64,000 nucleotides of DNA, from positions 1,488,001 through 1,552,000 of the forward strand of contig NZ_AP024897.1 of NCBI RefSeq assembly GCF_024529975.1. The letters run 5' to 3'. The notes below the pieces were generated by a model. It ran no database searches, was not told the origin of the DNA, and saw only the letters and a list, made by a program, of their open reading frames with translations. The translations under genes and the position numbers were made by a program. Each line of letters begins with the position of its first letter. Position 1 is the stretch's first letter. Below, one piece after another: positions 35,655 to 45,142 of this stretch. The DNA comes from Vibrio quintilis. GTDB lineage: Bacteria; Pseudomonadota; Gammaproteobacteria; Enterobacterales; Vibrionaceae.

Positions 35655-36338
35655 CTATGACCCGGATGAACCAAATACCATCGTGTTAATCTGGTCAGTG
35701 TTTTTGATGATGATTTTGCTGTACCGGGTTTGAATCAGCCCCAGTTTTTCCATCACCTTCAGCTGGGCATCGACATCTTCCTGAGCGGCGCCGATCACAC
35801 CTGCCAGATCAGCCTGAGTAAACGGAATTTCATGGGTGCTGGTTTTGATTGCCTTCATCAGCAGTTGCCGGGCAATCCGGAACTGGAGATCGCAGCTGAC
35901 TTCGCACAGGTGATGCTCGGCAAAATCAACGTATTCTCTGGTGATATCTTTCAGCATCCGCTGATAGAACATCGGATACCGGTCGAAAAAACGCTGGGAC
36001 AAGGTCCCGGAAATGTGGAAAACCTTGGTTTTTTTCTGGGCAATGGCATTGGCAGAAGAAGGTAAACCGGCAAAGTAGTGGACATAACCCAACCAGTCTC
36101 CGCTGGTGCGGAGCAGGGTTTGCTTGCTGTGGTTACCTGTTTTTCGTTGCAGGTGAATCGCTCCTTCTGAAATCACATAATAGCCATCCATAAACTGACC
36201 GGCCTGATAAAGGCAATCGCCAGCTTCGAGGGAGTGGTAGGAGCCATTAATCAGTAAAAAATTTTCCGCCCTTTCAGAAATACCGTGAAAAGGTGATGAT
36301 TCACTAAAAAAATTATGCACAGGTGACCTTATATCCAA
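35655..36338 (-). CDS. Crp/Fnr-family transcriptional regulator
   Basis: 227 residues: N-terminal cyclic-nucleotide-binding-like domain (about 15-120), dimerisation helix, and C-terminal winged helix (IPFTQADLAGVIGAAQEDVDAQLKVMEKLGLI, about 170-205). The usual cAMP-contact motif of CRP is not evident and there is no Fnr-type cysteine cluster, so the ligand is unknown. Its stop lies next to an inverted partial copy of itself. Targets are unknown. Confidence 0.88.
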   Translation of the reverse strand: MDIRSPVHNFFSESSPFHGISERAENFLLINGSYHSLEAGDCLYQAGQFMDGYYVISEGAIHLQRKTGNHSKQTLLRTSGDWLGYVHYFAGLPSSANAIAQKKTKVFHISGTLSQRFFDRYPMFYQRMLKDITREYVDFAEHHLCEVSCDLQFRIARQLLMKAIKTSTHEIPFTQADLAGVIGAAQEDVDAQLKVMEKLGLIQTRYSKIIIKNTDQINTMVFGSSGS

Positions 36339-36447
36339 TAACCAAATATTTTCGCGGTTGCTATTATACAGATAGAATCATTCTATTTAACAGAATTGTT
36401 AGTAAATTGTCGGAAATATCACCAGAGAAACTGTAAAAAATCTGGCT

Positions 36448-36493
36448 TATACCCAAACAACCTGAAGATGCATCTTCAGGTTGTTTGGGTATA
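36448..36493. repeat. Perfect 46-bp palindrome (two element ends fused)
   Basis: Two 23-bp arms join without spacer at the central TGCA; each arm is the ACCCAAACAACCTGAAGATG terminus with TAT. The best-preserved copy of the family. Confidence 0.95.
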
Positions 36494-36777
36494 TATGGTG
36501 AAAGAATCACCCATCGCTGGTTTTTACCGTATTTTACGGGGGGTTATTCTGTTATTTCACGGAGAAAGCAGACAGAGGCTGTAAAGAAGATTTGACAGAT
36601 TGACCCTATGGTGCCGCACTGTGATTTGATGTGTTGAGTGTTGCAATTTATTCCAGCCTGAGAAAACTTCGAATCATTCACTCTATCAATAATATTCACT
36701 GAGCCTGCTCAATTTTTCCGGAATCCGTGCTGGAATCTGTGGCGGCTTATCTCTATAATCACGCCGCAAATCATTTC

Positions 36778-36822
36778 TTTACCATAGTTATTTTTACCAT
36801 AGTTATCTTTACCAAAGTTTTC
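36778..36822. repeat. Tandem 14-bp repeat upstream of udk
   Basis: Three imperfect copies of TTTACCATAGTTAT directly upstream of the udk start. They may influence the udk promoter. Confidence 0.75.
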
Positions 36823-36835
36823 GGGTACTTTAAAT

Positions 36836-37477
36836 ATGTCTGATCATCGTCAATGTGTCATCATCGGAATCGCAGGCGCTTCTGCGTCGGGTAAAAGCCT
36901 TATTGCGACTACTATTTATCAGGAGTTGCGGGCGAAAGTCGGCGACCACCAGATCGGGGTGATTACAGAAGATTGTTACTATAAAGATCAGAGCCACCTG
37001 AATATGGAACAGCGGGTGAAAACCAACTATGATCATCCGAATGCACTTGACCATGATTTATTGTGCGAACATCTTCAGCAACTGACCGTCGGCAGTGCGG
37101 TCGATGTGCCTGAATATAGTTATTCAGAGCACACCCGGACGTCAAACACGTCGCAGATGACGCCGAAGAAGGTGATTATTCTGGAAGGTATTTTGCTGCT
37201 GACCGACCCACGCCTGCGCGAGCTGATGCATGCAACGATCTTTATGGATACGCCGCTGGATGTGTGTCTGATGCGCCGGATTCGCCGCGATGTCGAAGAA
37301 CGGGGCCGGACGCTCGAATCCGTGCTGAAGCAATATCAGAACACTGTTCGTCCGATGTTCCTGCAATTTATTGAACCTTCTAAACAGTATGCAGATATTA
37401 TCGTCCCGCGCGGCGGTAAAAACCGGATTGCGATTGATGTGCTTAAAGCCCATATTGCCCGGTTATTGAGTGCATAA
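36836..37477 (+). CDS. udk: Uridine kinase
   Basis: Phosphorylates uridine and cytidine in pyrimidine salvage. 213 residues. P-loop [11 protein letters not shown] (about 11-21), DCYYKDQ substrate region, the YDHPNALD motif and [12 protein letters not shown] lid. In vibrios and E. coli it lies near metG/apbC or dcd/asmA; here 17 kb of accessory DNA separates it from apbC. A weak hairpin follows. Confidence 0.97.
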   Translation: MSDHRQCVIIGIAGASASGKSLIATTIYQELRAKVGDHQIGVITEDCYYKDQSHLNMEQRVKTNYDHPNALDHDLLCEHLQQLTVGSAVDVPEYSYSEHTRTSNTSQMTPKKVIILEGILLLTDPRLRELMHATIFMDTPLDVCLMRRIRRDVEERGRTLESVLKQYQNTVRPMFLQFIEPSKQYADIIVPRGGKNRIAIDVLKAHIARLLSA

Positions 37478-37794
37478 ATCTGGCCTGCGGGCCGGTGCAT
37501 CGTGAACCGGCCTGTTGTGAGAGTGTTATCAGTTAATCATAAAATAGCACAATAATTTCTCACGAATCTGATGTCTCCCGCCACATTTTATCTAATTGAC
37601 GGTTTTCCCCCGCAAGGATGGCTGATAATTCACGTTGCATTGCGATATCTTGCACTATGCTTATATTTAAGCACCTGAATCATGCATTTTCAGGTTACTC
37701 AGATATAAACAGTGTGAAACAAATCACTTCTGATTCCGGGTAAAGACCCTGATGCCAGTTTGGATGAAAGAACAGGAATGTCGGGAGTTTCATT
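37478..37794. other. Intergenic region with weak hairpin and degenerate repeat
   Basis: GGCCGGT (37490-37496) and ACCGGCC (37506-37512) could form a udk terminator but no T-run follows. A degenerate palindromic-repeat end (GCATTTTCAGGTTAC) lies at about 37683-37697. The right part should carry the promoter of the signalling operon. Confidence 0.5.
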
Positions 37795-39003
37795 GTGGCA
37801 GAAACAATTCATAACATACTGGTTGTGGACGATCAGGATATTATTCGCTTTACGTTGCGAACCTGTCTTTCCCAACTGGGAGATTATCAGATTTTTGAGG
37901 CAGCGAATGGCGCTGAGGCGAGAAAAGTTCTCTGTGAAACTCATATCGATCTGATTTTTTGCGATTTAAATATGCCGGTCGAAGATGGTCTGGCCGTATT
38001 GCAGTATCTGGCCGGTTTAAAATATCGTAATCCGGTGGTGTTGATCAGTGCCGAGGAAGAGGAAATTCTCCGCACCAGCTCTTTACTGGCGAATCAGTAT
38101 AATCTGGCGATTCTCGGTGTGGCGCGAAAGCCAATCAGCGTTGATATTGCGGCCTCATTTCTCGATGATGCGAAGCACCGGATTCAGCCGGAGAAGCCGC
38201 TCCGGTTACCGTTAACGGAAGCTGAATTTCGTCAGGCCATTGCGCAGAAGCAGCTGATTACTTACTTTCAGCCACAAATTTTGATGAACCCTTATTCGGT
38301 CAAGGGATTTGAAGCGCTGGCCCGGATTATCGGCCCGGACGGCAGCCTGATTTATCCTGATCGGTTTATTGCGCTCGCGGAAAGCTCTGATGAATTGATT
38401 GAACTGCTGACCAAAACGACAATTCACGATGCTCTCAAAAAGTTTGCCACGCTTCAGGCAAAAGCGCCGGGGCTGACATTATCGGTCAATGTGTCAGGCC
38501 GGATGATGAAGGATAACCAGTTTCCGGCCTGGTTTCAGAAGCAGTGCCGTGAATACCGGGTCAGCCCGGAAACGGTTATCTGTGAGCTGACGGAGACGCT
38601 TCTGAGTGATGATCCTTACTCAATGACCACCTCCATGTTGCGGCTGCGTATGATGCGGTTTCACCTGTCGATTGATGATTTCGGAACCGGCTATGCCTCC
38701 ATCGAACAACTGCACGCTTTGCCTTTCAATGAGTTGAAAATAGATAAAACCTTCATCCGTGATTGTTTAACGAATCTTAAATCGAAAGCCGTGGTTGAAC
38801 AGACGCTGAACATGGCCAAGGCGATGAATTTAACGGTCGTGGCTGAAGGGGTAGAGAACAAAGCGGTGGAAGAGTATCTCGATGGTTTGGGCTGTGATAT
38901 TTGCCAGGGCTTTTTGTATTCGGAAGCCGTTGCCAGGGAAGAGCTGGCAAAAGCCATTCATATTTCAATGCGGCGTTGTCTGCCAAATTGCTCAGAAAAC
39001 TGA
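37795..39003 (+). CDS. Response regulator with c-di-GMP phosphodiesterase (EAL) output
   Basis: 402 residues. N-terminal receiver (D57 in LIFCDLNMP; DD at 12-13; K112) followed by an EAL domain (about 145-395) with intact catalytic signatures: E173 in FEALAR, NVSGR, ELTE, DDFGTGYAS, IDKTF, EGVE and QGF. It should hydrolyse c-di-GMP under phosphorylation control. GTG start with GGGAG 7 nt upstream. The hybrid kinase starts 35 bp downstream, so that kinase is the likely donor. Confidence 0.93.
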   Translation: MAETIHNILVVDDQDIIRFTLRTCLSQLGDYQIFEAANGAEARKVLCETHIDLIFCDLNMPVEDGLAVLQYLAGLKYRNPVVLISAEEEEILRTSSLLANQYNLAILGVARKPISVDIAASFLDDAKHRIQPEKPLRLPLTEAEFRQAIAQKQLITYFQPQILMNPYSVKGFEALARIIGPDGSLIYPDRFIALAESSDELIELLTKTTIHDALKKFATLQAKAPGLTLSVNVSGRMMKDNQFPAWFQKQCREYRVSPETVICELTETLLSDDPYSMTTSMLRLRMMRFHLSIDDFGTGYASIEQLHALPFNELKIDKTFIRDCLTNLKSKAVVEQTLNMAKAMNLTVVAEGVENKAVEEYLDGLGCDICQGFLYSEAVAREELAKAIHISMRRCLPNCSEN

Positions 39004-39038
39004 GCTGTTATCTGCAACTCTGGGGAAACAGGACTGCT

Positions 39039-42000
39039 ATGAAGCTTTCTGCCAAACTGATTTTGCTTTTTCTTCTTACCGGAGCACTGATCATCTCATC
39101 TGTTTTTTTATTCTCGCTCCGGGAAAGCAGTCTGCTGGAAAAAACAACCTTAAACACTATCAGCCGTGAGGCAGGTATACTCAGCCGGCATATTGATGAG
39201 CATTTGTCTGAGCGGTATAACGATACACAGCTGTTTCCGTTGATTCTGGGGAAAGTTGGTGCCGGACAATTGGCATATATCACGGCTGGCAGTCTGCTGA
39301 CTGAGCGGCTTAATGCCTTCGTCCGCACTTATCAGGTCTACCGGCGTATTATCATTTTTGATCTGCAGGGCAATGTTTTAGCGGCCAATACACAAAACAG
39401 TTATGGGAAAACTATCGCCAATGTGGTCGTCGATGCCGAAAAAGTCAGGCTGTCACACTGGTTTCATAATGTATTATCCGGGCAGACACTGACGCCCGAA
39501 CGTCCGGAAGGGGTATATATCGACGGGCCGGTTCGCGGGATTATCAGTGGTGAAACCAACGCCTATGATTTGCTGCTGGCCAAACTGATCCGGGAAGAAT
39601 CCGGAAAAATCGCCGGGGTCTGGGTCAATCTGATCGATTTTCAGGTCGTGGAACAGATGGTCAGAAACGCTTATGAAATGCAGGCAGAAAAAAACCGCCA
39701 GCTTCAGGCGGAGATTCTGCTGCTGGATACGTCGGGTCATGTGATTATTGATATGAATCCAATGGCTTATGGTGGTGCCAATTACCAGAGAAATTTCAGT
39801 AAGCTGGGTAAGGTGAATCTGGTGAAATCTGGCTTTGAAGATGCAAAACGGGCAGTGGCCGGGCTGACCGGCGCAGATGTGTTCACAGATAAAGCGACAC
39901 AGCAGCGGATGATCAGCGGCTTTACCCATTCTCAGGGCACCAGCACTTATCCGGGAATGGGCTGGTCTGTGTTAATCCGGGTGCCGGCAGAGCAGGCGAT
40001 GCTGTTGCCGGATTATATGGATCAAGCGGTATTGCTGACGCTGTTTATTCTGCTGATCTGGTGTATTGGCTTTTATCATGCAATGAAAATCATGGCGCCG
40101 ATCCGGAGCATTCATGATGCTTTGAGTCTTTTATCCGGCGGCCATTCCGATGTGCCCCGGTTAGCGACAGATCGCAACGATGAAATCGGCCGGATGGCCG
40201 GCGCAGTGAATCAGATACGGGACACGCTGAATGAGCATCATCTCCGGTTGACAGATGATACGGCTAAATTGCAGGCGATGGAGATTCCCCACCGCTCAAT
40301 TCATGCCATGACCGCAGGGATTGCCGTGATTGACATGGCAGAGGAAAACACCCCGATCATTTATGTTAATCCCGCTTTTGAGTACCTGACCGGATACACG
40401 TCGAAAGAAGTCCTGGGGAAAAATCTGGCCTTTCTTCAGGCATCAGACAGCTCTCAGGAGGCTTGTGAACAGGTCCGGGATGAGATGCAGGCTCATCGTT
40501 CCTGTTCAGTGACAGTGAAGAGCTTCAAAAAAAGTGGTGTGTCATTTATGAATCTCCTCCGGCTGGATCCAATCTTTACGGAAGAGGGAACCGTGAGCCA
40601 TTATCTGGCCCTGTTGACTGATGTCACGCAGCAGGAACATCAGCGGGTGCTGGATCGGGTTGCACTGGAAAAAGAAATTGAAGCGCGAAGCCGGGAATTT
40701 GTCGAAGCGGAAAGCCGGTTGCGGGCGGTATTTAACACTGCGCTGGACGGGATCGTCGTGCTCAATGATGAAGGCATAATTCTGGATGTCAATTATGCCT
40801 TTGAGACGGTGTTCGGCCGGGGTAAAAAGGTGTTACTCGGTGAGTCTGTCACAACATTGATGCTGCCGGAAGAAGGCGACTTTCCGGATGGATTAACCAT
40901 GCAGTCTTTACTTTCGGTTTGCCGTAACCGGGCCGGTACTCCCGGAAAAATGGCGGGTCTTCACAAGTCCGGCCGGACCTTCCCGGTAGAAATCTCGATT
41001 GGCGAGACCTGGCTCGATAACCGTCCGGCCTTTGTCGGCGTGGTGCGGGATATTACCGCACAAGTGGATACCTGGCGCCGGGAGCAGTCTTTGAAAGAAG
41101 AACTGGCTGAGCGGGAAATTATCTACCGGGCTGCTTTCAGCAATGCTGCGATCGGAATTTCCAGGCTGTCGGCTGACGGCCGGTTCCTTGAAGTGAATGA
41201 GCGGATGTGCAGTGATTTTGGTTATACAGAAGAAGAGCTGCTCCAGCTTTCCTTTACCGATATTACCTTCAATGAAGATACGGCCCGGGGCGTCCAACTG
41301 GTTGAAGAAATCAAACAGGGCGTACGCAAAGAATTTACCATCGACAAACGTTATGTGCGCAAAAATGGTGACATCCTCTGGGCGACGGTGTCTGTGTCGC
41401 TGGTGCGCAATCCTGATCGTACTCCGAAATATTTCATTGCGGTGGTTGAAGACATTACAGAGCGCAAAGCGTTTGAGGAAGAGCTGAGAGAGTCAAAAGT
41501 GCAGCGGGAAGAGTTGCTCAAAGGCCGGGCTTTAGCCTCAGAAGCTGGTGGGGTGTGTAACTGGTCGATCAATCTGAACACCGGCACCCTGAAATGGGAT
41601 GAAAATATGTATGCCTTATACGGTGTGCCGAAAGAAGAAATGCTGGCCTATGAAAGCTGGCGAAACCGGGTTCATCCGGATGATGTTGAGATGGCAGAAG
41701 CCATTTTCCGGGAATGTGTGGATAACCTGAAACCATTTAACTGTGAGTTCCGGATCATGAATGAGATGACACGTCAGGTGCACTGGGTCAAAGCGGCTGC
41801 CGATGTGATTGCCGGTGAAGATGATTTTGCTGAAATGATGTTTGGCATCAACCTGGACATTACTGAAGAGCGTCAGGCACAGATGCGGCTGGAGAAAGAA
41901 ACCTTTGCTGCCCGGCAGGCCAGTGAGTCAAAATCACGCTTTCTTGCGACCATGAGCCACGAAATCCGCACACCGATGAACGGGGTGATTGGCATGATTG

Positions 42001-43814
42001 ATCTGCTGCGGGATACGTCGCTGACTCAGGATCAGAAAAGAATGGTCAATACCGTGAGAGATTCAGCGTTTTCACTGCTGGAAATCATCAACGATATTCT
42101 GGATTTTTCAAAAATCGAAGCCGGCCAGATGGAACTGGAGTACACCGAAACCTCTTTGCTGACCTTAATTGAAAAAACCACTGAAGCTTTGTGGGTCAAC
42201 GCGGGTAATAAAGGCGTTGATATCTTTATTTATCATGATTTTAAGATGCCTGAGGCGCTGTTGCTGGATTCGGTGCGTGTCCGGCAGATGGTCCTTAATT
42301 TACTCGGGAACTCGATTAAGTTCACCGGCGGGGATGGCAGGCCGGGGTATGTGATTGTCCATATCAGCTATGTGACTGGCCTGCTGACGCTCAGCGTGGA
42401 AGATAACGGGATCGGCATGAGTGAAGAACAGATGAACAGGCTATTCCGGCCATTTTCACAGGCGGACTCTTCCACCACGCGCAAATATGGCGGTACCGGA
42501 CTGGGTCTGAGTATTACCAAGTCATTTGTTGATTTGATGGGCGGCAGTATCCGGGCGGAGAGTCAGAAAGGCCTGGGCAGTACCTTCATCATTAATGTGC
42601 CGGTTGAAGCCGCTCAGGCGCAGGACAACAGTTTGCTGGCTTATAGTTTTGCCCGCTATGCGCTGATATTACGGGTCAGCGATTCGCTGCTCCGGCTTGC
42701 CTGTAAGCAAATGATTGAGCAGCTGGATTTTGCGGTTATCTATGAGCAACAGCCGGAATCAGTGCCGGATATCTATTCGCGGGTCACGGTGACGGATGAA
42801 GAAGTCAGCGAAGCGATGGAGCAGTTTGGCGTGGTGTTGTCTTTGACCCGGGATCCTGTGTGTACTCAGGGTTACATTTCACAGCAATCCTATGTTGTCG
42901 GCGCGCATCCGCTCAAACCGACAGAATTTATCTTCGGGCTGGCGGTTTGCTGTGGCCTTGAAAGCCCGGATATTGACTGGGACTTCTCCCCGGCCAGCGA
43001 GTCTCAGGAAGTCGTTGTTCCGGACAAAGCGACAGCGATTGCGGCCGGGACACTGATTTTATGTGCGGAAGATCAACCGGTGAATCAACTGGTGATTTCC
43101 CGGCAGCTGGAAAAACTCGGTTATGCCTACGAAATGGCTGACAACGGCAAGATTGCGCTGGATATGTGGCGTTCAGGCCGGTTTAGTCTGGTGCTGACGG
43201 ACTGCCATATGCCGGAGATGGATGGTTATGAACTGACCTCTGAAATCCGGCAAATCGAAGAACATGAAGGACGGGAGCGGACCGTTGTGATCGCATTAAC
43301 TGCCAATGCGATGGCTGGTGAATCCGAGCACTGCCTGAAAGCCGGGATGGATGATTATATTGCCAAGCCGGTTGAGCTGAACAAGCTGAAGAAAATTCTG
43401 TCCCTGCGGATGAAGAGCCTGTCGCTTCAGGCGACAATGGCGGATTTATCACCGGAAAATGCCGGGTCATCGTCACCGATTCAGGGCATTGATTATGAGC
43501 AGCTGAGCAGTGTGATTGGCACCGATGATCAGTCTCTGATGCGGGCGGTACTGGCGATGTTCTGGGAAAGTGTCTCGAAAGATTTAACGGCGCTGGAAGC
43601 GGCGCTGGCACAGCAAAACAGCGAACTGGTTCGCAGTAAAGCACATGGTGCGAAAGGTGCATCGGCTTCCAGCGGTGCCATGGCGCTGAGCCGGAAATTC
43701 AAACAGGTCGAGGCAAATTGCAACAATTTTGAGGTGGTGAACGCGCTGATTGAGGAGATTCAGTCAGAGATGCTTTATCTGAAAGAGAGCCTGGAAGCCG
43801 ACGGCATCATTTAA
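39039..43814 (+). CDS. Hybrid sensor histidine kinase with Cache-like, PAS, REC and HPt domains
   Basis: 1591 residues. Membrane helix (about 7-28), periplasmic Cache-like domain (about 30-330), second helix, HAMP (about 355-405), four PAS/PAC units (about 425-945), HisKA with H974 in MSHEIRTPMNG, HATPase with DNGIGM and GGTGLGLS, a degenerate receiver-like stretch, a receiver with D1388 (LTDCHMPEMDG) and a C-terminal HPt with H1536 (KAHGAKGASAS). The full relay His-Asp-His is present, so it should pass phosphate to a separate receiver, probably the neighbours. AGGA lies 5 nt before the ATG. Confidence 0.93.
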   Translation: MKLSAKLILLFLLTGALIISSVFLFSLRESSLLEKTTLNTISREAGILSRHIDEHLSERYNDTQLFPLILGKVGAGQLAYITAGSLLTERLNAFVRTYQVYRRIIIFDLQGNVLAANTQNSYGKTIANVVVDAEKVRLSHWFHNVLSGQTLTPERPEGVYIDGPVRGIISGETNAYDLLLAKLIREESGKIAGVWVNLIDFQVVEQMVRNAYEMQAEKNRQLQAEILLLDTSGHVIIDMNPMAYGGANYQRNFSKLGKVNLVKSGFEDAKRAVAGLTGADVFTDKATQQRMISGFTHSQGTSTYPGMGWSVLIRVPAEQAMLLPDYMDQAVLLTLFILLIWCIGFYHAMKIMAPIRSIHDALSLLSGGHSDVPRLATDRNDEIGRMAGAVNQIRDTLNEHHLRLTDDTAKLQAMEIPHRSIHAMTAGIAVIDMAEENTPIIYVNPAFEYLTGYTSKEVLGKNLAFLQASDSSQEACEQVRDEMQAHRSCSVTVKSFKKSGVSFMNLLRLDPIFTEEGTVSHYLALLTDVTQQEHQRVLDRVALEKEIEARSREFVEAESRLRAVFNTALDGIVVLNDEGIILDVNYAFETVFGRGKKVLLGESVTTLMLPEEGDFPDGLTMQSLLSVCRNRAGTPGKMAGLHKSGRTFPVEISIGETWLDNRPAFVGVVRDITAQVDTWRREQSLKEELAEREIIYRAAFSNAAIGISRLSADGRFLEVNERMCSDFGYTEEELLQLSFTDITFNEDTARGVQLVEEIKQGVRKEFTIDKRYVRKNGDILWATVSVSLVRNPDRTPKYFIAVVEDITERKAFEEELRESKVQREELLKGRALASEAGGVCNWSINLNTGTLKWDENMYALYGVPKEEMLAYESWRNRVHPDDVEMAEAIFRECVDNLKPFNCEFRIMNEMTRQVHWVKAAADVIAGEDDFAEMMFGINLDITEERQAQMRLEKETFAARQASESKSRFLATMSHEIRTPMNGVIGMIDLLRDTSLTQDQKRMVNTVRDSAFSLLEIINDILDFSKIEAGQMELEYTETSLLTLIEKTTEALWVNAGNKGVDIFIYHDFKMPEALLLDSVRVRQMVLNLLGNSIKFTGGDGRPGYVIVHISYVTGLLTLSVEDNGIGMSEEQMNRLFRPFSQADSSTTRKYGGTGLGLSITKSFVDLMGGSIRAESQKGLGSTFIINVPVEAAQAQDNSLLAYSFARYALILRVSDSLLRLACKQMIEQLDFAVIYEQQPESVPDIYSRVTVTDEEVSEAMEQFGVVLSLTRDPVCTQGYISQQSYVVGAHPLKPTEFIFGLAVCCGLESPDIDWDFSPASESQEVVVPDKATAIAAGTLILCAEDQPVNQLVISRQLEKLGYAYEMADNGKIALDMWRSGRFSLVLTDCHMPEMDGYELTSEIRQIEEHEGRERTVVIALTANAMAGESEHCLKAGMDDYIAKPVELNKLKKILSLRMKSLSLQATMADLSPENAGSSSPIQGIDYEQLSSVIGTDDQSLMRAVLAMFWESVSKDLTALEAALAQQNSELVRSKAHGAKGASASSGAMALSRKFKQVEANCNNFEVVNALIEEIQSEMLYLKESLEADGII

Positions 43815-43877
43815 ATCTTACATCCACAAGAGATGAAAGGCCGTCTTAGTCAGGCGACAACATGGGAGTAACATCAG

Positions 43878-45032
43878 ATGCAAGGGCAGGAGATTCCGGT
43901 AAGTGTCTTCATTTTTTATGATTCTCTGGAGGTGTTAGATCAGGTCAGGGAGATTGCCACGCCATGTTTCAGTCAGATTTACAGCTTTGAGTATGAATCT
44001 GATGAGGAGGAGCTTGTCCGGCGGCTGCAGCAAAAAGAGTTTCACGGGATTCTGTGCATTTTTGCCTACGATCACCCGGGTCATTCGTTAAAACTGAAGC
44101 AGCAGCTGGATCATCATCCGGCATTGGCAAAGCTCAGAACCGTGCCGGGTATTTCAATGCTGGTTTGCGATAAAACTCACAGAAAATCAGCGTATCTGAT
44201 GTGCGAAAATCATCAGTTTTATACTTATGAAACGATAAAACCCGTCTATGATATTTTCAGATTCCAGCTGACCCTGTATCAGTTAAAAGACATGATTCTG
44301 ACACAGATTCAGCATGTTGAAGAAGAGCAGAATATTCACCAGATGTCGGATGAGCTGAATGCCAGTTATCAGGCGCTGGAGGCGATTGAAACCCGGATTG
44401 AGAAGGAGAAACAGCGGCAGAGCGATGCACTGGCGAAGGTGATTACCCCGCTGGAAGACGTGATCGAACATATTCCTGCCGGAGAGTGGAAACGCGTGTT
44501 AAGCCGGATGATTAGTACGCACCCGGATGCATCTGGTTTACAGCTTTCATCCCTGAAGAAGAACCTGCATGACCTGCACACTCTGCATGATGAGTTTATC
44601 GATGAGATGAGCTTTGCCATCCGGGAGGCGCAGCATAAAGATTCAGAAGCTGAAGTCATCCCGTTAATTCTGGCGGCGGATGATCAGCCGGTGATGCTGA
44701 AAATCATCTCGACCATTCTGGAACCACGGGGTTACAAAGTAGAAACGGCCAATAATGGGGCCGAAGCCTTGCTCAAGGCAAAGGTGATTATTCCGCATGT
44801 CATTTTGCTGGATATTGACATGCCGGTGATGGATGGTTTCCGGACACTGAAGGCAATTCAGGGATTGCCGGAGCTGGAACATGTTTCAGTGATTATGCTG
44901 ACCAGTTACACCGATAAGTCTGTCTTTCAGAAATGTATTACCTGCGGGGCGAAAGATTATATTGTCAAACCGACCAAGGGCGATATTTTAGTGAAAAAAA
45001 TTGAGAAAGTGATGAACAGAGAGGAAGCCTGA
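43878..45032 (+). CDS. Response regulator with pseudo-receiver, coiled coil and C-terminal receiver
   Basis: 384 residues. The N-terminal 120 resemble a receiver fold lacking the phosphorylation pocket (starts VSVFIFYDSLEVLDQV). A helical/coiled-coil part follows (about 145-255) and then a proper receiver with DD at the start and D312 in VILLDIDMPVMDG, ending YIVKPT. It has no DNA-binding or enzymatic output, so it may act by protein contact. It lies 63 bp after the kinase gene. Confidence 0.85.
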   Translation: MQGQEIPVSVFIFYDSLEVLDQVREIATPCFSQIYSFEYESDEEELVRRLQQKEFHGILCIFAYDHPGHSLKLKQQLDHHPALAKLRTVPGISMLVCDKTHRKSAYLMCENHQFYTYETIKPVYDIFRFQLTLYQLKDMILTQIQHVEEEQNIHQMSDELNASYQALEAIETRIEKEKQRQSDALAKVITPLEDVIEHIPAGEWKRVLSRMISTHPDASGLQLSSLKKNLHDLHTLHDEFIDEMSFAIREAQHKDSEAEVIPLILAADDQPVMLKIISTILEPRGYKVETANNGAEALLKAKVIIPHVILLDIDMPVMDGFRTLKAIQGLPELEHVSVIMLTSYTDKSVFQKCITCGAKDYIVKPTKGDILVKKIEKVMNREEA

Positions 45033-45142
45033 GCGCAGGCAAAATGCCACCAGGATGGTTTCACCGGCAGATGAGGATTCATCAATACGCGTTGATATGC
45101 TACTTTGATATTTTTTATGTGCCGGAGGCTGAGACAAATAAT

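Larger units (their letters stand above)
36339..36835. other. Intergenic region between the regulator and udk
   Basis: About 500 bases. It contains the perfect 46-bp palindrome (36448-36493) and, directly before udk, a short tandem repeat. No credible gene. Confidence 0.6.

Noticed and set aside
36396..36584. 62-codon frame between the Crp-like gene and udk
   Set aside because: It runs through the 46-bp palindromic repeat and has no ribosome site or motif.
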